DNA of 64,000 nucleotides from Tepidiforma sp. (GCA_026003935.1 BPIE01000001.1:496001-560000), one strand, 5' to 3'; shown: positions 42,426 to 51,843, numbered from the stretch's first letter. Program-made: numbers and translations. The notes: a model not told the origin generated them from the letters alone.

Positions 42426-43733
42426 CTATTCGAACACGCCTTCGGCAAGGAGGTCGACGTATTCGTCTTCGCTGAGGCCAACGATTTCCCGGAAGACGTA
42501 TTCGTTGTGTTCGCCCAGTAGCGGCGCGGGGCGGGTCAATTCGGCGGGGGTTTTGGAGAGCTTGAAGGCGGGTGAGTCGTAGGTCCGGAGGCCCATGACG
42601 GGGTGCTCGAGCTTCCAGTAGTGATGGCGGTGGGCGAGCTGCGGGTCGGCGTGCATCTCTTCGGGTGACTGGACGATGCCGCAGGGTACGCCGAACGACT
42701 GGAAGAGCTGGACGACCTCTTCGGTGGTGTACTTGCGGACGGGCGGGCCTTCGACGCCTTCTTCGACCTGGAGGGCCGACTCCGTGGGGAGGCGGGTGAA
42801 GTCTTCGAACCAGAAGCTCAGGTGACGGTCGATCTCTTTCTGCTCGTTGATGCGCTGCCAGCGGCGGCGCATGCGCTCCATGTCGCACCATTCGGGGCGC
42901 CCGAGGGCTGCTTTGAGGCCTTCCCAGTGCTTTTCGGTTTCGCAGGCGATGACGACCCAGCGGCCGTCGCGGCAGCGGTAGGCGTTGTGGGGCGCGGCCT
43001 CGAGGTCGTGGTTGCCGAGACGGGTTTGTTCGTGGCCGTTGACGGTCCAGTCGAGGATGGCGGTCCAGAGGCCGTGGATGGCAGCTTCGAACTGTGAGAA
43101 GTCGATGTACTGGCCCTGCCCGGTACGGCGGCGGTAGTCGAGTGCTGCGATGAGGGCGATTGCAGCGAAGTGGGGAACGAGGAAGTCGGTGTAGGCGACG
43201 CCGGTGCCCAGGGGCGGACCGTCTTCCCATCCGGTGAAGTGGTTGAACCCGGCGGCGGCCTGGAGGACGTGACCGTAGCCGGCGTAGTGGGCCCACGGGC
43301 CGGTCTGCCCATAGAGGGGCATGGAGATCATGATGATGTCCGGGCGGATGCCGCGGAGGGTTTCGTAGTCGAAGCCGAAGCGGGCCATGGTGCCGGGGGT
43401 GTACGACTCGGTCACGACGTCGCAGTGGGCAATCAGACGGCGGACGAGCTCCGGCCCGCGGGGGTGTTTGAAGTTGACGGAGATTCCCAGCTTGGAGCTG
43501 TTGAAGTTGGCGAAGTAGCCGGAACCATCGATGTGGGGCGTGTCGTTGACGAAGGGGCCGACGCGGCGGAGGGTCTCGGGGTAGGTGGCGCTTTCGATGC
43601 GGATGACCTCGGCGCCGTGGTCGGCAAGGTACTTGGAGACGAGGGGGCCGACGCCGACCCAAGCGAAGTCGGCGACGCGGATGCCTTCAAAGGGCTTCTT
43701 GAGTGCGGGTTCGGTTGGGGGTTCGCTGGTCAT
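42426..43733 (-). CDS. CaiB/BaiF (class III) CoA-transferase
   Basis: A 435-residue CoA-transferase. It has FEGIRVADFAWVGVGPLVSK at the N-terminus, HGAEVIRIESATYPETLRR, then VTESYTPGTMARFGFDYETL and AYTDFLVPHFAAIALIAAL, where the Asp aligns with the catalytic aspartate of the family. It transfers CoA between carboxylic acids. Its start overlaps the stop of the next CoA-transferase gene (TGATG), suggesting a two-subunit enzyme. Confidence 0.92.
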   Translation of the reverse strand: MTSEPPTEPALKKPFEGIRVADFAWVGVGPLVSKYLADHGAEVIRIESATYPETLRRVGPFVNDTPHIDGSGYFANFNSSKLGISVNFKHPRGPELVRRLIAHCDVVTESYTPGTMARFGFDYETLRGIRPDIIMISMPLYGQTGPWAHYAGYGHVLQAAAGFNHFTGWEDGPPLGTGVAYTDFLVPHFAAIALIAALDYRRRTGQGQYIDFSQFEAAIHGLWTAILDWTVNGHEQTRLGNHDLEAAPHNAYRCRDGRWVVIACETEKHWEGLKAALGRPEWCDMERMRRRWQRINEQKEIDRHLSFWFEDFTRLPTESALQVEEGVEGPPVRKYTTEEVVQLFQSFGVPCGIVQSPEEMHADPQLAHRHHYWKLEHPVMGLRTYDSPAFKLSKTPAELTRPAPLLGEHNEYVFREIVGLSEDEYVDLLAEGVFE

Positions 43734-45016
43734 CAGATCACCATCCTGAGGCGGAGGCGGCGGAGGTCCTGAGGCTGGAGACCGAGGAGGCCGCAGTAGA
43801 TTTCTTCGTTATGTTCGCCGATGTGGGGGGCGCGGCCGCGCTGCATCCACGGAGTTGCGGCAAGGCGGAAGGGCGCGCCGGGGTAGGTGAAGGATTCGCC
43901 GAGGTCTTCGTGGTGGACGCGAACCCAGTAGTCGCGGGCGGCGAGCTGCTTGCTTTCGACGATTTCGCGGGGGCTGAAGACGGGCGCCCAGCCTGCGCCG
44001 CGGCGCTGGGCCTCGGCCACGAGCTCTTCCTTTTGGCGGGTGCGGCAGAAGGCAGCCATGGTTTCTTCGACGTATTCGCGTTCTTCGGGGGAGAGGGGCT
44101 GGAGGGAGGTGAGCTTTTGGCGCCATTCGGGGGCATCGAGGCCGCGGGCTTCGCCGTGTTCGGCGAGCCAGTCGATAATGGCGTTGGCCTGGAGGCCGAT
44201 GAGGCCGCCAGCCTGGAGGGCGGCAACCCAGCCGTCGGCGGTCTCGAAGAGGTAGCGGGCGGAGCGGATGCCCGCTGTATTGCGGTAGAGCCCGGGGCCG
44301 GAGGCGTTGACGCGGCGGATGTCCCAGGTTTGCTGGGCGTTGTCCATAGCGTTGGCGACGGCCTCCTGCATGGAGACGTCGACGTGCTGGCCGATGCCGC
44401 CATTGACGGCGCGGGCGTAGAGCGCGGTGAGGGCGCCAACCATGGCCTGGACGTTGACCTGTGTGTAAGCCTGGGGAACGGTAGTGCGGACGGGGCCGCG
44501 CTCCGGGTCGCCGTTGAGGTACATGAGGCCACCCATGGCGGCGCCGACGATGTCGGTGGCATGCCAGCGGGCGTAGGGGCCGTCTTGGCCGAAGCCGGTG
44601 ATGGAGACGAGGATGGCGGCGGGGTTGACGCGGGCGACGGTTTCGTAGTCGAGGCCCAGGGCGGCGGATTCGCCGGGCATGCTGGTTTCGACGACGATGT
44701 CGGAGATGGCGACGAGGCGATGGAAGAGTTCGCGGCCGGCTTCGAGCTTGAGCTGGAGGGTGACGGAGCGTTTGCCGGCGTTCATGACCCACCAGTAGAG
44801 GCTGGTTTCGGCGCCGGTTTCGTTGCGGTAGAAGGGTGCGTGCTGGCGGGCCGGGTCGCCGTCGCGCGGGGGCTCGATTTTGATGACGTCGGCGCCGAGC
44901 TCGGCGAGGAGGCGGGTGCCGAGCTGACCCTTTTCGTCGGCGAGGTCGAGCACGCGGTAGCCGGCGAGGGGGCCGGCGGGGTGCGGCAGGGGGACGGGCG
45001 GCCGTTCGGGGTTCAT
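43733..45016 (-). CDS. CaiB/BaiF (class III) CoA-transferase, catalytic Asp replaced
   Basis: A 427-residue family member starting at ATG 45016: GYRVLDLADEKGQLGTRLLA, ELGADVIKIEPPRDGDPARQ, VETSMPGESAALGLDYETVA and QHVDVSMQEAVANAMDNAQQ. The position of the catalytic Asp (AYTDFLV in its neighbour) reads AYTQVNV, so it is probably non-catalytic by itself. Paired catalytic and non-catalytic subunits are known for BbsEF-type CoA-transferases; the operon overlap with the intact partner supports that model. Confidence 0.9.
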   Translation of the reverse strand: MNPERPPVPLPHPAGPLAGYRVLDLADEKGQLGTRLLAELGADVIKIEPPRDGDPARQHAPFYRNETGAETSLYWWVMNAGKRSVTLQLKLEAGRELFHRLVAISDIVVETSMPGESAALGLDYETVARVNPAAILVSITGFGQDGPYARWHATDIVGAAMGGLMYLNGDPERGPVRTTVPQAYTQVNVQAMVGALTALYARAVNGGIGQHVDVSMQEAVANAMDNAQQTWDIRRVNASGPGLYRNTAGIRSARYLFETADGWVAALQAGGLIGLQANAIIDWLAEHGEARGLDAPEWRQKLTSLQPLSPEEREYVEETMAAFCRTRQKEELVAEAQRRGAGWAPVFSPREIVESKQLAARDYWVRVHHEDLGESFTYPGAPFRLAATPWMQRGRAPHIGEHNEEIYCGLLGLQPQDLRRLRLRMVI

Positions 45017-45048
45017 AGCCGGAGTTCTACCGGGTAGAACGCCGGGGT

Positions 45049-46242
45049 TCAAACTGCGGCGGAGAGGATATCGGGAAGTTCGAGCCGCTCCGACTCGAAT
45101 TCGCCATCGAGGCCTTGCTGGATGCGCTCGCGAAGGAGGTCGAGGCCCCATCGTTTCTCGGCGGAGATGACGGCGACGTTGGGCGGGGGTGCGCCTGCAC
45201 CGAGGATGATGGCGCGTGCTTCATCGAAGTCGGCTACGGGGCGGCCGTCTTCGCGGCGGAGGAGGTCGACCTTGTTGAGTGCGATGAGGCGGGGCTTTTC
45301 GTGGACGCCGAGGTCACGGAGCGTGGTGTCGACGGTCTGGACGTGGGCGTAGGCACCCGGGTGGGAGATATCGACGACGTGGAGGAGCAGGTCGGCGTCT
45401 TCGAGTTCTTCGAGGGTGGCGCGGAAGGCTGCGACGAGCTGGGTGGGGAGCTTTTGGATGAAGCCGACGGTGTCGGTGAGGAGGACGACTTCGCCGGAGG
45501 GGAGGCTGATGCGGCGGGTGACGGGGTCGAGGGTGGCGAAGAGCCGGTCTTCGGCGAGGACGTCGGCGCCGCTGAGGGCGCGCATGAGGGTGGATTTGCC
45601 GGCGTTGGTGTAGCCGACGAGGGCGACGACGGGGATGTTGTTGCGGGCGCGGCGGCGGCGGTAGAGCTCGCGCTGGGTTCGGACCTCTTCGAGGTCACGG
45701 CGAATTTTGGCGATGCGGTTGCGGACGAGGCGGCGGTCGGTCTCGATTTGGGTTTCGCCGGGGCCCCGGGTGCCGATGGCGCCTTCCATGCGTTCGAGGT
45801 GGGACCACTGGCCGGCGAGGCGCGGCAGCAGGTACTGGTGCTGTGCGAGCTCGACCTGCAGGCGGCCTTCACGGGTACGGGCGCGGGTCGCGAAGATGTC
45901 GAGGATGAGGGCGGTGCGGTCGATGACTTTAACGCCGAGGGCCTTTTCGAGGTTGCGCTGCTGCGATGGTGAGAGCTCATCGTCGAAGATGACGACGTTG
46001 GCGCCATGCGCGCGGATCGCTTCGACGACTTCCTGAACCTTGCCGCTGCCGATGTAGGTGGCCGGGTTGGGGTGATCGAGCCGCTGGGTGAAGCGGGCGA
46101 CGACTTCGGCGCCAGCGGTTCGGGCGAGCTCGGCGAGCTCGTCGAGGGATTCTTCGGCGGGGAGGAGCGCCCCGGGAATTTCGGCGGCGACGAGGATGGC
46201 GCGGTCGACGGTCGGCGCGGTGGTATGCAGCGTTCTTGGCAT
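45049..46242 (-). CDS. hflX: GTPase HflX
   Basis: A 397-residue ribosome-associated GTPase that splits stalled or heat-damaged ribosomes. The N-terminal HflX domain has NPATYIGSGKVQEVVEAIRA and DDELSPSQQRNLEKALGVKV, then GAIGTRGPGETQIETDRR, and the G domain VALVGYTNAGKSTLMRALSG, TVGFIQKLPTQLVAAFRATL, NKVD. ATG 46242 is chosen from the conserved N-terminus. It overlaps no neighbour; dapL lies upstream on the same strand. Confidence 0.95.
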   Translation of the reverse strand: MPRTLHTTAPTVDRAILVAAEIPGALLPAEESLDELAELARTAGAEVVARFTQRLDHPNPATYIGSGKVQEVVEAIRAHGANVVIFDDELSPSQQRNLEKALGVKVIDRTALILDIFATRARTREGRLQVELAQHQYLLPRLAGQWSHLERMEGAIGTRGPGETQIETDRRLVRNRIAKIRRDLEEVRTQRELYRRRRARNNIPVVALVGYTNAGKSTLMRALSGADVLAEDRLFATLDPVTRRISLPSGEVVLLTDTVGFIQKLPTQLVAAFRATLEELEDADLLLHVVDISHPGAYAHVQTVDTTLRDLGVHEKPRLIALNKVDLLRREDGRPVADFDEARAIILGAGAPPPNVAVISAEKRWGLDLLRERIQQGLDGEFESERLELPDILSAAV

Positions 46243-46292
46243 CTGCTTCCAGCGTAGCGTGCGCCGACCGGCCCGGCGAGACCCCTGCGGGG

Positions 46293-47459
46293 CTACTTCC
46301 GGGCGGACCACTCCTCGAGGCGGCGCATGCCTTCTTCGAGGCGGTCATCGGGGGTGGTGACGGAGAGGCGGATGTAGCCTTCGCCGTTGACCCCGTAGCC
46401 GCGGCCGGGGGTGACGACGACGCCGGTCTCGTCGATGAGGCGTGCGGCGTATTCGGCGCTGGTGATGCCCTCGGGGAGCTTTGCCCAGACGTAGAGGGAG
46501 GCCTTCGGGGTGTCGACCTCGAGGCCGCACTTGCGGAGGACCTCGACGATGCGGTCGCGGCGGCGCTGGTAGATGCGGTTATGTTCTTCGATGCAGTCCT
46601 GGGGGCCGTCGATGGCGGCGATGGCCATCTTCTGGATGGCCTGGGGGATGCCGCTGTCGAGGTTGGATTTGACGCGCATGAGGGCATCGACCATGCGGGC
46701 GTTGCCGACGACCATGCCGATGCGCCAGCCGGTCATGTTGTAGGCCTTGGACCAGGAGTTGAATTCGACAGCCACGTCGCGGGCGCCGGGCACCTGGAAG
46801 ATGGTGACGGGCTTGTAGCCGTCGTAGGCGACGTCGCAGTAGGGGTTGTCGTGGAGGATGGCGACGTCGTATTTCTTCGCCCAGGCGACGGCCTTCTCGA
46901 AGAACTCGAGGGGTGCGACGGCGCCGGTGGGGTTGTTGGGGTAGTTGAGCCAGAGGACTTTGGCGCGGCGAGCGACGTCTTCGGGGATGGCGTCGAGGTC
47001 GGGGAGCCAGCCGGTTTCGCGCTTGAGGTCGAGGCGATAGCATTCGCCGCCGGCGAACATGGTGCCGATTTCGTAGACGGGGTACGCCGGGTCGGGGACG
47101 AGGGCGATATCGCCGGGGTCGATGAAGCAGAGGGCGATGTGGCCGATGCCTTCCTTGGAGCCGATGAGGGGGAGGGTTTCGGTGAGGGGGTCGAAGCGGA
47201 CTTCGAAGCGGCGCTCGTAGTAACGGGCGATGGCCTCGCGGAGCTCGGGAAGCCCTTCGGATTCGGGGTAGCGGTGGTTGACGGGGTCTTCGGCGGCTTG
47301 GTGGAGGGCGTCGAGAATGTGGCGGGGGGTCGGGAGGTCGGGGTCGCCGATGCCGAAGGTGACGATATCGACACCCTGGGCGCGCCTGGCGGCGATTTTT
47401 TTCGAGATCTCGGCGAACAGGTAGGGTGGAAGCGCCTCGACGCGGCGGGCGAGTTTCAT
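46293..47459 (-). CDS. dapL: LL-diaminopimelate aminotransferase
   Basis: A 388-residue PLP enzyme that makes LL-diaminopimelate from tetrahydrodipicolinate in one step, bypassing DapC/DapD/DapE. It has VDIVTFGIGDPDLPTPRHIL, YPESEGLPELREAIARYY, LNYPNNPTGAVAPLEFF and the PLP-lysine motif NSWSKAYNMTGWRIGMVVGN, as in the DapL branch of class I aminotransferases. ATG 47459 fits the usual N-terminus. dapF follows upstream on the same strand, which supports the assignment. Confidence 0.92.
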   Translation of the reverse strand: MKLARRVEALPPYLFAEISKKIAARRAQGVDIVTFGIGDPDLPTPRHILDALHQAAEDPVNHRYPESEGLPELREAIARYYERRFEVRFDPLTETLPLIGSKEGIGHIALCFIDPGDIALVPDPAYPVYEIGTMFAGGECYRLDLKRETGWLPDLDAIPEDVARRAKVLWLNYPNNPTGAVAPLEFFEKAVAWAKKYDVAILHDNPYCDVAYDGYKPVTIFQVPGARDVAVEFNSWSKAYNMTGWRIGMVVGNARMVDALMRVKSNLDSGIPQAIQKMAIAAIDGPQDCIEEHNRIYQRRRDRIVEVLRKCGLEVDTPKASLYVWAKLPEGITSAEYAARLIDETGVVVTPGRGYGVNGEGYIRLSVTTPDDRLEEGMRRLEEWSARK

Positions 47460-47561
47460 CAGGTCAGGTCCTCGTATGGGTTGGCGGCGGCCGGCGGCCG
47501 GCGCTTCGGCGGCGGCCGCGGACGGGGACGATCCTACCACGGGTGGGGCTTAGGGCCGGGA

Positions 47562-48410
47562 TTACGCTTGGACGTGCCACTCGGCGTCGAAGACGCGGAC
47601 GGCCGGGCCGGTCATCCAGACGGAGCCTGTTCCATCCCATTCGAGGACGAGGTCGCCGCCGGGCATGTGGTCGACGATGCGGCTGCCGGTGAAGCCGCGC
47701 AGGCGGGATGCCGCAGCGACGGCGGAGGCGCTGGTGCCGGAGGCGAGGGTGATGCCGGAGCCGCGTTCCCAGACGCGATGTTTGACTTCGTCGGGGCCGA
47801 GCACCTGGACGATCTGGAAATTGACACGCCGCGGGAAGAGGGGGTGGTGCTCAACGAGGGGCCCGATGCGTTCGAGGGGGAACTCGTCGGGGTCGCTCTC
47901 AAGGTAGTGGATGGCGTGGGGGTTGCCCATGCTGACGAGCGTGAGGCGGAGTTCGACGCCGTCGACGGTCAGGGGGAGGTCGACCACGGGGCCGGGGCCC
48001 TCGACAGCAGCGGGGAGAGCGGCGGGGTCGAAACTGGGGGGGCCCATGTCGACGCGGGCGGCGGTGACGACCCCGTTTTCGCGGAAGACCGCCAAGGTTT
48101 TGATGCCGGCGAGGGTCTCGACGGTGACTTCGTCGCGGTCGGGGGGGACGAGACCTTCTTCGATGGCGAATTTGACGAGGCAGCGGATGCCGTTGCCGCA
48201 CATTTCCGCTTCGGAGCCGTCGGCGTTGAAGATGCGCATGCGGACATCGGCGACCCGGGAGGGAAGGGCGAGGATGAGACCGTCGCTGCCGACGCCAAAA
48301 TGGCGGTCGCTGACGCGGCGGGAGAGCTCGGGCCAGTCATGTTCGTCCTCGCTGGCGGGGGCGAGGTAGATATAGTCGTTGCCGAGGCCGTGCATCTTGG
48401 TGACGCGCAT
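47562..48410 (-). CDS. dapF: Diaminopimelate epimerase with second catalytic Cys replaced by Ser
   Basis: A 282-residue DapF-fold protein: MHGLGNDYIYL, HFGVGSDGLILALPS, the first catalytic cysteine in EMCGNGIRCLVKFA (Cys71), MGNPHAIHYLESD and ERGSGITLASGTSASAVAAA. The last motif is normally ACGTGA with the second catalytic cysteine; here residue 224 is Ser, encoded by a TCC whose plus-strand bases are 47739-47741. Epimerisation of LL- to meso-diaminopimelate needs a two-base mechanism, so activity is uncertain. Neighbouring dapL implies a lysine/peptidoglycan role. Confidence 0.9.
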   Translation of the reverse strand: MRVTKMHGLGNDYIYLAPASEDEHDWPELSRRVSDRHFGVGSDGLILALPSRVADVRMRIFNADGSEAEMCGNGIRCLVKFAIEEGLVPPDRDEVTVETLAGIKTLAVFRENGVVTAARVDMGPPSFDPAALPAAVEGPGPVVDLPLTVDGVELRLTLVSMGNPHAIHYLESDPDEFPLERIGPLVEHHPLFPRRVNFQIVQVLGPDEVKHRVWERGSGITLASGTSASAVAAASRLRGFTGSRIVDHMPGGDLVLEWDGTGSVWMTGPAVRVFDAEWHVQA

Positions 48411-48435
48411 GGGCCAAGTGTAGCCGTTCGCGGTG

Positions 48436-49374
48436 CTAGCGGCGTTCGCCGCGAATGACGTTGGTGCAGACGCCGGTGAAGATATTGGCTTGGAGCTCGA
48501 TGTCATCGGCGTCGCGGACCCAGGTGATGCGCGGGTCGTCGCGGCGGAACCACTGCTCCTGGGCGCGAATGAGCCGGTGGGTGGCGAGCTTGGTTCGTTC
48601 GATGGCCTCGGCGAGGGTGCAGCGGCCCTGGAGGCATGCGATGACCTCGGCGTAGCCGATGGACGACATGGCCGGGGCATCGGGGGGTACGCCGGACTCG
48701 AGGAGGGCGCGGACTTCTTCGACGAAGCCGTCGGCGAACATGCGATCGACGCGTTCGTCGACCCGGGCGTAGAGCTCCTTGCGTGGGACGTCGATGGCGA
48801 AGAGGAGGTATTCGAAGTCGGGGGCGCCCTTCTGCTGCCAGGTGGAGATGGGACGCCCAGTCTTTTCGAAGACTTCGAGGGCGCGGATGACTCGGCGGAC
48901 GTTGCGCGGGTCGATGCGGGCCGCGGATTCGGGGTCGACGGCGGCAAGGCGGGCGTGGAGCGCGGAGGGGCCTTCTGCCTCGGCGAACGCTTGGAGCGCG
49001 GCGCGGAGGTCAGGGTCGGGCGGGACGGCGGGGACCTGCCAGTTTTCGAGGATGGCCCAGGCGTACTGGGGGGTGCCGCCAACGAGCCAGGGGAAGCTGC
49101 CGCGGGACCAGATTGTTTCGAAGGCGGCGGAGGCGTCGGCGCGGAATTCGGCGAGGGAGTACCCCTCGCGGGGGTCGCGGATATCGTAGAGGTGGTGGCG
49201 GACGAGGCGGCGCTCGGCAGGGGTGGGCTTGGCGGTGCCGATATCCATTCCGCGGTAGACCTGGCGGCTATCGGCGTTGACGATTTCGCCGCCGAGGCGC
49301 TGGGCGAGCTGAAGGGCAGCGGCGGACTTGCCGGTGCCGGTGGGACCGACGATGGCGACGATACGGCGGAGCAT
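48436..49374 (-). CDS. miaA: tRNA dimethylallyltransferase
   Basis: A 312-residue enzyme that prenylates A37 of tRNAs reading UNN codons. Motifs: P-loop IVAIVGPTGTGKSAAALQLA, EIVNADSRQVYRGMDIGTAK, HHLYDIRDPREGYSLAEFRA, VGGTPQYAWAILENW and SSIGYAEVIACLQGRCTLAE. It overlaps the tpiA stop (TGATG). Confidence 0.95.
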   Translation of the reverse strand: MLRRIVAIVGPTGTGKSAAALQLAQRLGGEIVNADSRQVYRGMDIGTAKPTPAERRLVRHHLYDIRDPREGYSLAEFRADASAAFETIWSRGSFPWLVGGTPQYAWAILENWQVPAVPPDPDLRAALQAFAEAEGPSALHARLAAVDPESAARIDPRNVRRVIRALEVFEKTGRPISTWQQKGAPDFEYLLFAIDVPRKELYARVDERVDRMFADGFVEEVRALLESGVPPDAPAMSSIGYAEVIACLQGRCTLAEAIERTKLATHRLIRAQEQWFRRDDPRITWVRDADDIELQANIFTGVCTNVIRGERR

Positions 49375-50117
49375 CAGGCGGGGAGCGCCGCGCAGATGGC
49401 GGCAAACTGGGCGGGGTCGAGGGAGGCACCGCCGACGAGCGCCCCGTCGATGTCGGCCTGGGCGAGGAGGGCGGCTGCGTTGGCCGGGTTCACGCTTCCA
49501 CCATACTGGATGCGGATAGCGTCGGCGACGCTTCCGCCGAGGTCCCGCAGGACGCGGCGGACGAAGGCGCAGGCGTGCTGGGCCTGTTCGGGGGTGGCGG
49601 TTTCGCCGGTACCGATCGCCCAGACGGGTTCGTAGGCGATGGTGAGGCGCGGGGAGAGGTCGATGCCGGCGAGGGCTTGGCGGAGCTGGCGTTCGAGCAC
49701 GGCGTCGGTTTCGCCGGCGCGCCGCTGGTCGAGGGTTTCGCCGATGCAGAGGATGGGGTCGAGGCGGGAGCTGAGCACCGTGCGGAGCTTGCGGTTGACC
49801 CACTCGTCAGTTTCGCCGAAGTACTGACGCCGTTCGCTGTGGCCGATGATGACGAGCCGGCAGTAGTCCTCGAGCATGGGGGCGCTGACTTCGCCGGTGT
49901 AGGCGCCCTTCGACTCCCAGAAGACATCCTGCGCGCCGAGGAGGACGTGGCTCGCGCGGAGCGCTTCGCGGACGGGCGCAAGGTGCGGGAAGGGGACGCA
50001 GACGGCGACGTCGCAGGGTGCGCCGGCGGTGCGCTCGCTGACGGCCTGTGCGAGCGCGACAGCCTCGGACTCGGTGGTGTGCATCTTCCAGTTGCCTGCG
50101 ATGAAGGGGCGGCGCAC
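49374..50117 (-). CDS. tpiA: Triosephosphate isomerase
   Basis: A 247-residue TIM barrel interconverting dihydroxyacetone phosphate and glyceraldehyde 3-phosphate. FIAGNWKMH carries the N-terminal Asn and Lys, IGHSERRQYF the catalytic His, AYEPVWAIGTG the catalytic Glu, and YGGSVNPANAA the phosphate loop. It forms a glycolytic cluster with pgk. Confidence 0.97.
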   Translation of the reverse strand: MRRPFIAGNWKMHTTESEAVALAQAVSERTAGAPCDVAVCVPFPHLAPVREALRASHVLLGAQDVFWESKGAYTGEVSAPMLEDYCRLVIIGHSERRQYFGETDEWVNRKLRTVLSSRLDPILCIGETLDQRRAGETDAVLERQLRQALAGIDLSPRLTIAYEPVWAIGTGETATPEQAQHACAFVRRVLRDLGGSVADAIRIQYGGSVNPANAAALLAQADIDGALVGGASLDPAQFAAICAALPA

Positions 50118-50120
50118 GGG

Positions 50121-50663
50121 TCAGGGTCTCCTCTCTGGTGCAATGTAGCGGTCGATGGCGGCGACGAGCTCGGCCGGGCGTTCGACGGTGAGGCGGAGGG
50201 AGCGCGCGCGGGCGCGGGCGATGAAGGGAAGGACGGTGACGGGCTGGGGCGTTCGGAAGGTGAGTTCGGCGGCTTGCCCGGGGAGGGTTGCAAGGGCGAC
50301 CCGGCCGCGGAGGTCGAGGCGGATGCCGAGGCCCTGCCACCACGGGTGGCGGACGATCACAGCGGATTGGAGCTCGGGCCAGGGAATGGTGCAGTCGAGG
50401 GCGATGGGAAAGCGGATGGCAAGACCGACGGGGGTCACGCTCGCCCCGGCAGCAGGGAGGCCGCGCGCGAAGTGCCCGAGGAGCACGGCTGCTGCGGCGG
50501 CCGCCGGAGCTGCCAGCGCAGCAGCGGCCTCGGCGGAGCGGATGGCCGCAGCGATGCCGGCCGCGGCGAAGGCGAAGAACACGATGGCGAGGAGCCAGAG
50601 AGCCGCGGCGACGGGCACGCCGCCCCGGAACCTGAAGGCAGGCTGGGCGCCACCGTCAGGCAT
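50121..50663 (-). CDS. Hypothetical membrane protein, PH-like C-terminal domain
   Basis: A 180-residue protein starting at ATG 50663, overlapping the pgk stop by eight bases. It has an Ala-rich pair of transmembrane helices (about residues 17-40 and 46-66) followed by a beta-rich cytoplasmic part (IPWPELQSAVIVRHPWWQGL, GIRLDLRGRVALATLPG) and a terminal helix (VERPAELVAAIDRYIAPERR). The arrangement resembles small membrane PH-domain proteins, but no family is certain. It is embedded in the tpiA-pgk operon. Confidence 0.7.
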   Translation of the reverse strand: MPDGGAQPAFRFRGGVPVAAALWLLAIVFFAFAAAGIAAAIRSAEAAAALAAPAAAAAAVLLGHFARGLPAAGASVTPVGLAIRFPIALDCTIPWPELQSAVIVRHPWWQGLGIRLDLRGRVALATLPGQAAELTFRTPQPVTVLPFIARARARSLRLTVERPAELVAAIDRYIAPERRP

Positions 50664-51843
50664 CGAGCAGTGCGGCGACGCCGGGGAGGGTCTTGCCTTC
50701 GAGCATCTCGAGGGAAGCGCCGCCGCCGGTCGAAACGTGGGTAAAGCGGTCGTGGAGGCCCGCGGCGGCGACGACGGCGGCCGTTTCGCCGCCGCCCACG
50801 ACGGTGACGGCGTCGAGGCTGGCGATAGTCCGAGCGAGCTCGAACGAGCCGCTGGCGAACGGCTCCATTTCGAAGACGCCCATGGGGCCGTTCCAAATGA
50901 CGGCGCGGGCGCGCTGAAGGGCCGCAGCGTACCGGCGGACCGTCTCGGGGCCGATGTCGAGGACGAGGTAGCCGCTGGGCACCTGCTCGACGGGGACGGT
51001 GACGGTCTCGGCGTCGGCAGCGAAGCGGCTGGCAGCAACGACATCGACGGGGAGGTGGAGCTCGATGCCGCGGGCGTCAGCGCTGCGCATGACGTCGCGG
51101 GCGGCTTCGAGCAGGTCGTCTTCGACGAGCGAAGCGCCGACATCGAGGCCTTTCGCCTTGAGGAAGGTGTTGGCCATGCCGCCACCGACGAGGAGGATGT
51201 CGACCTTCGGGAGAAGGTGCTGGATGGCGGGCAGCTTGCTGCTGACCTTTGCGCCGCCGACGACGGCGGCGAACGGGTGGGGCGGGTTGGCGACGAGGGC
51301 GCCGAGGTAGCGGACCTCTTTTTCCATGAGGAGCCCGGCGACTGCGGGGAGGTAGTGGGTTACGCCCTCGGTGGAGGCGTGCGCGCGGTGTGCCGCGCCG
51401 AAGGCGTCGTTGACGAAGATGTCGGCGAGGCTGGCGAGCTGGCGGGCGAATTGGGGGTCGTTTTGCTCTTCGCCGGGGTGGAAGCGGAGGTTTTCGAGAA
51501 GGAGGACGTGGCGGCCCATGGATTCGACGGCGGCCTCGGCGATGGGACCGACGCAGTCCTCAGCGAAGAGCACCTCGCGGCCGAGGAGGTTGGCCATGCG
51601 TCCGGCGACGGGTGCGAGCGAGAGGGAGGGGTCGGGGCCCTTCGGCCGGCCGAGGTGGCTGCAGACGATGACGCGGGCGTCGTGCGCGAGAAGGTACTCG
51701 ATGGTGGGGAGGGACTCGCGGATACGGGTGTCGTCGGTGATGACGCCGTTTTCGATGGGGACGTTGAGGTCGGCGCGGACGAGGACCCGCCTGCCGGCAA
51801 CGTCGATGTCGCGGACGGTCTTCTTGCCGATGCCGCCGCTCAT
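50656..51843 (-). CDS. pgk: Phosphoglycerate kinase
   Basis: A 395-residue glycolytic kinase. It has VLVRADLNVPIENGVITDDT (substrate-binding Asp/Asn), CSHLGRPKGPDPSLSLAP, FHPGEEQNDPQFARQLASLA, VGGAKVSSKLPAIQHLLPKV and GGGETAAVVAAAGL near the nucleotide site. It is complete and of normal length. Its start overlaps the rpiB stop by four bases. Confidence 0.97.
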   Translation of the reverse strand: MSGGIGKKTVRDIDVAGRRVLVRADLNVPIENGVITDDTRIRESLPTIEYLLAHDARVIVCSHLGRPKGPDPSLSLAPVAGRMANLLGREVLFAEDCVGPIAEAAVESMGRHVLLLENLRFHPGEEQNDPQFARQLASLADIFVNDAFGAAHRAHASTEGVTHYLPAVAGLLMEKEVRYLGALVANPPHPFAAVVGGAKVSSKLPAIQHLLPKVDILLVGGGMANTFLKAKGLDVGASLVEDDLLEAARDVMRSADARGIELHLPVDVVAASRFAADAETVTVPVEQVPSGYLVLDIGPETVRRYAAALQRARAVIWNGPMGVFEMEPFASGSFELARTIASLDAVTVVGGGETAAVVAAAGLHDRFTHVSTGGGASLEMLEGKTLPGVAALLDA

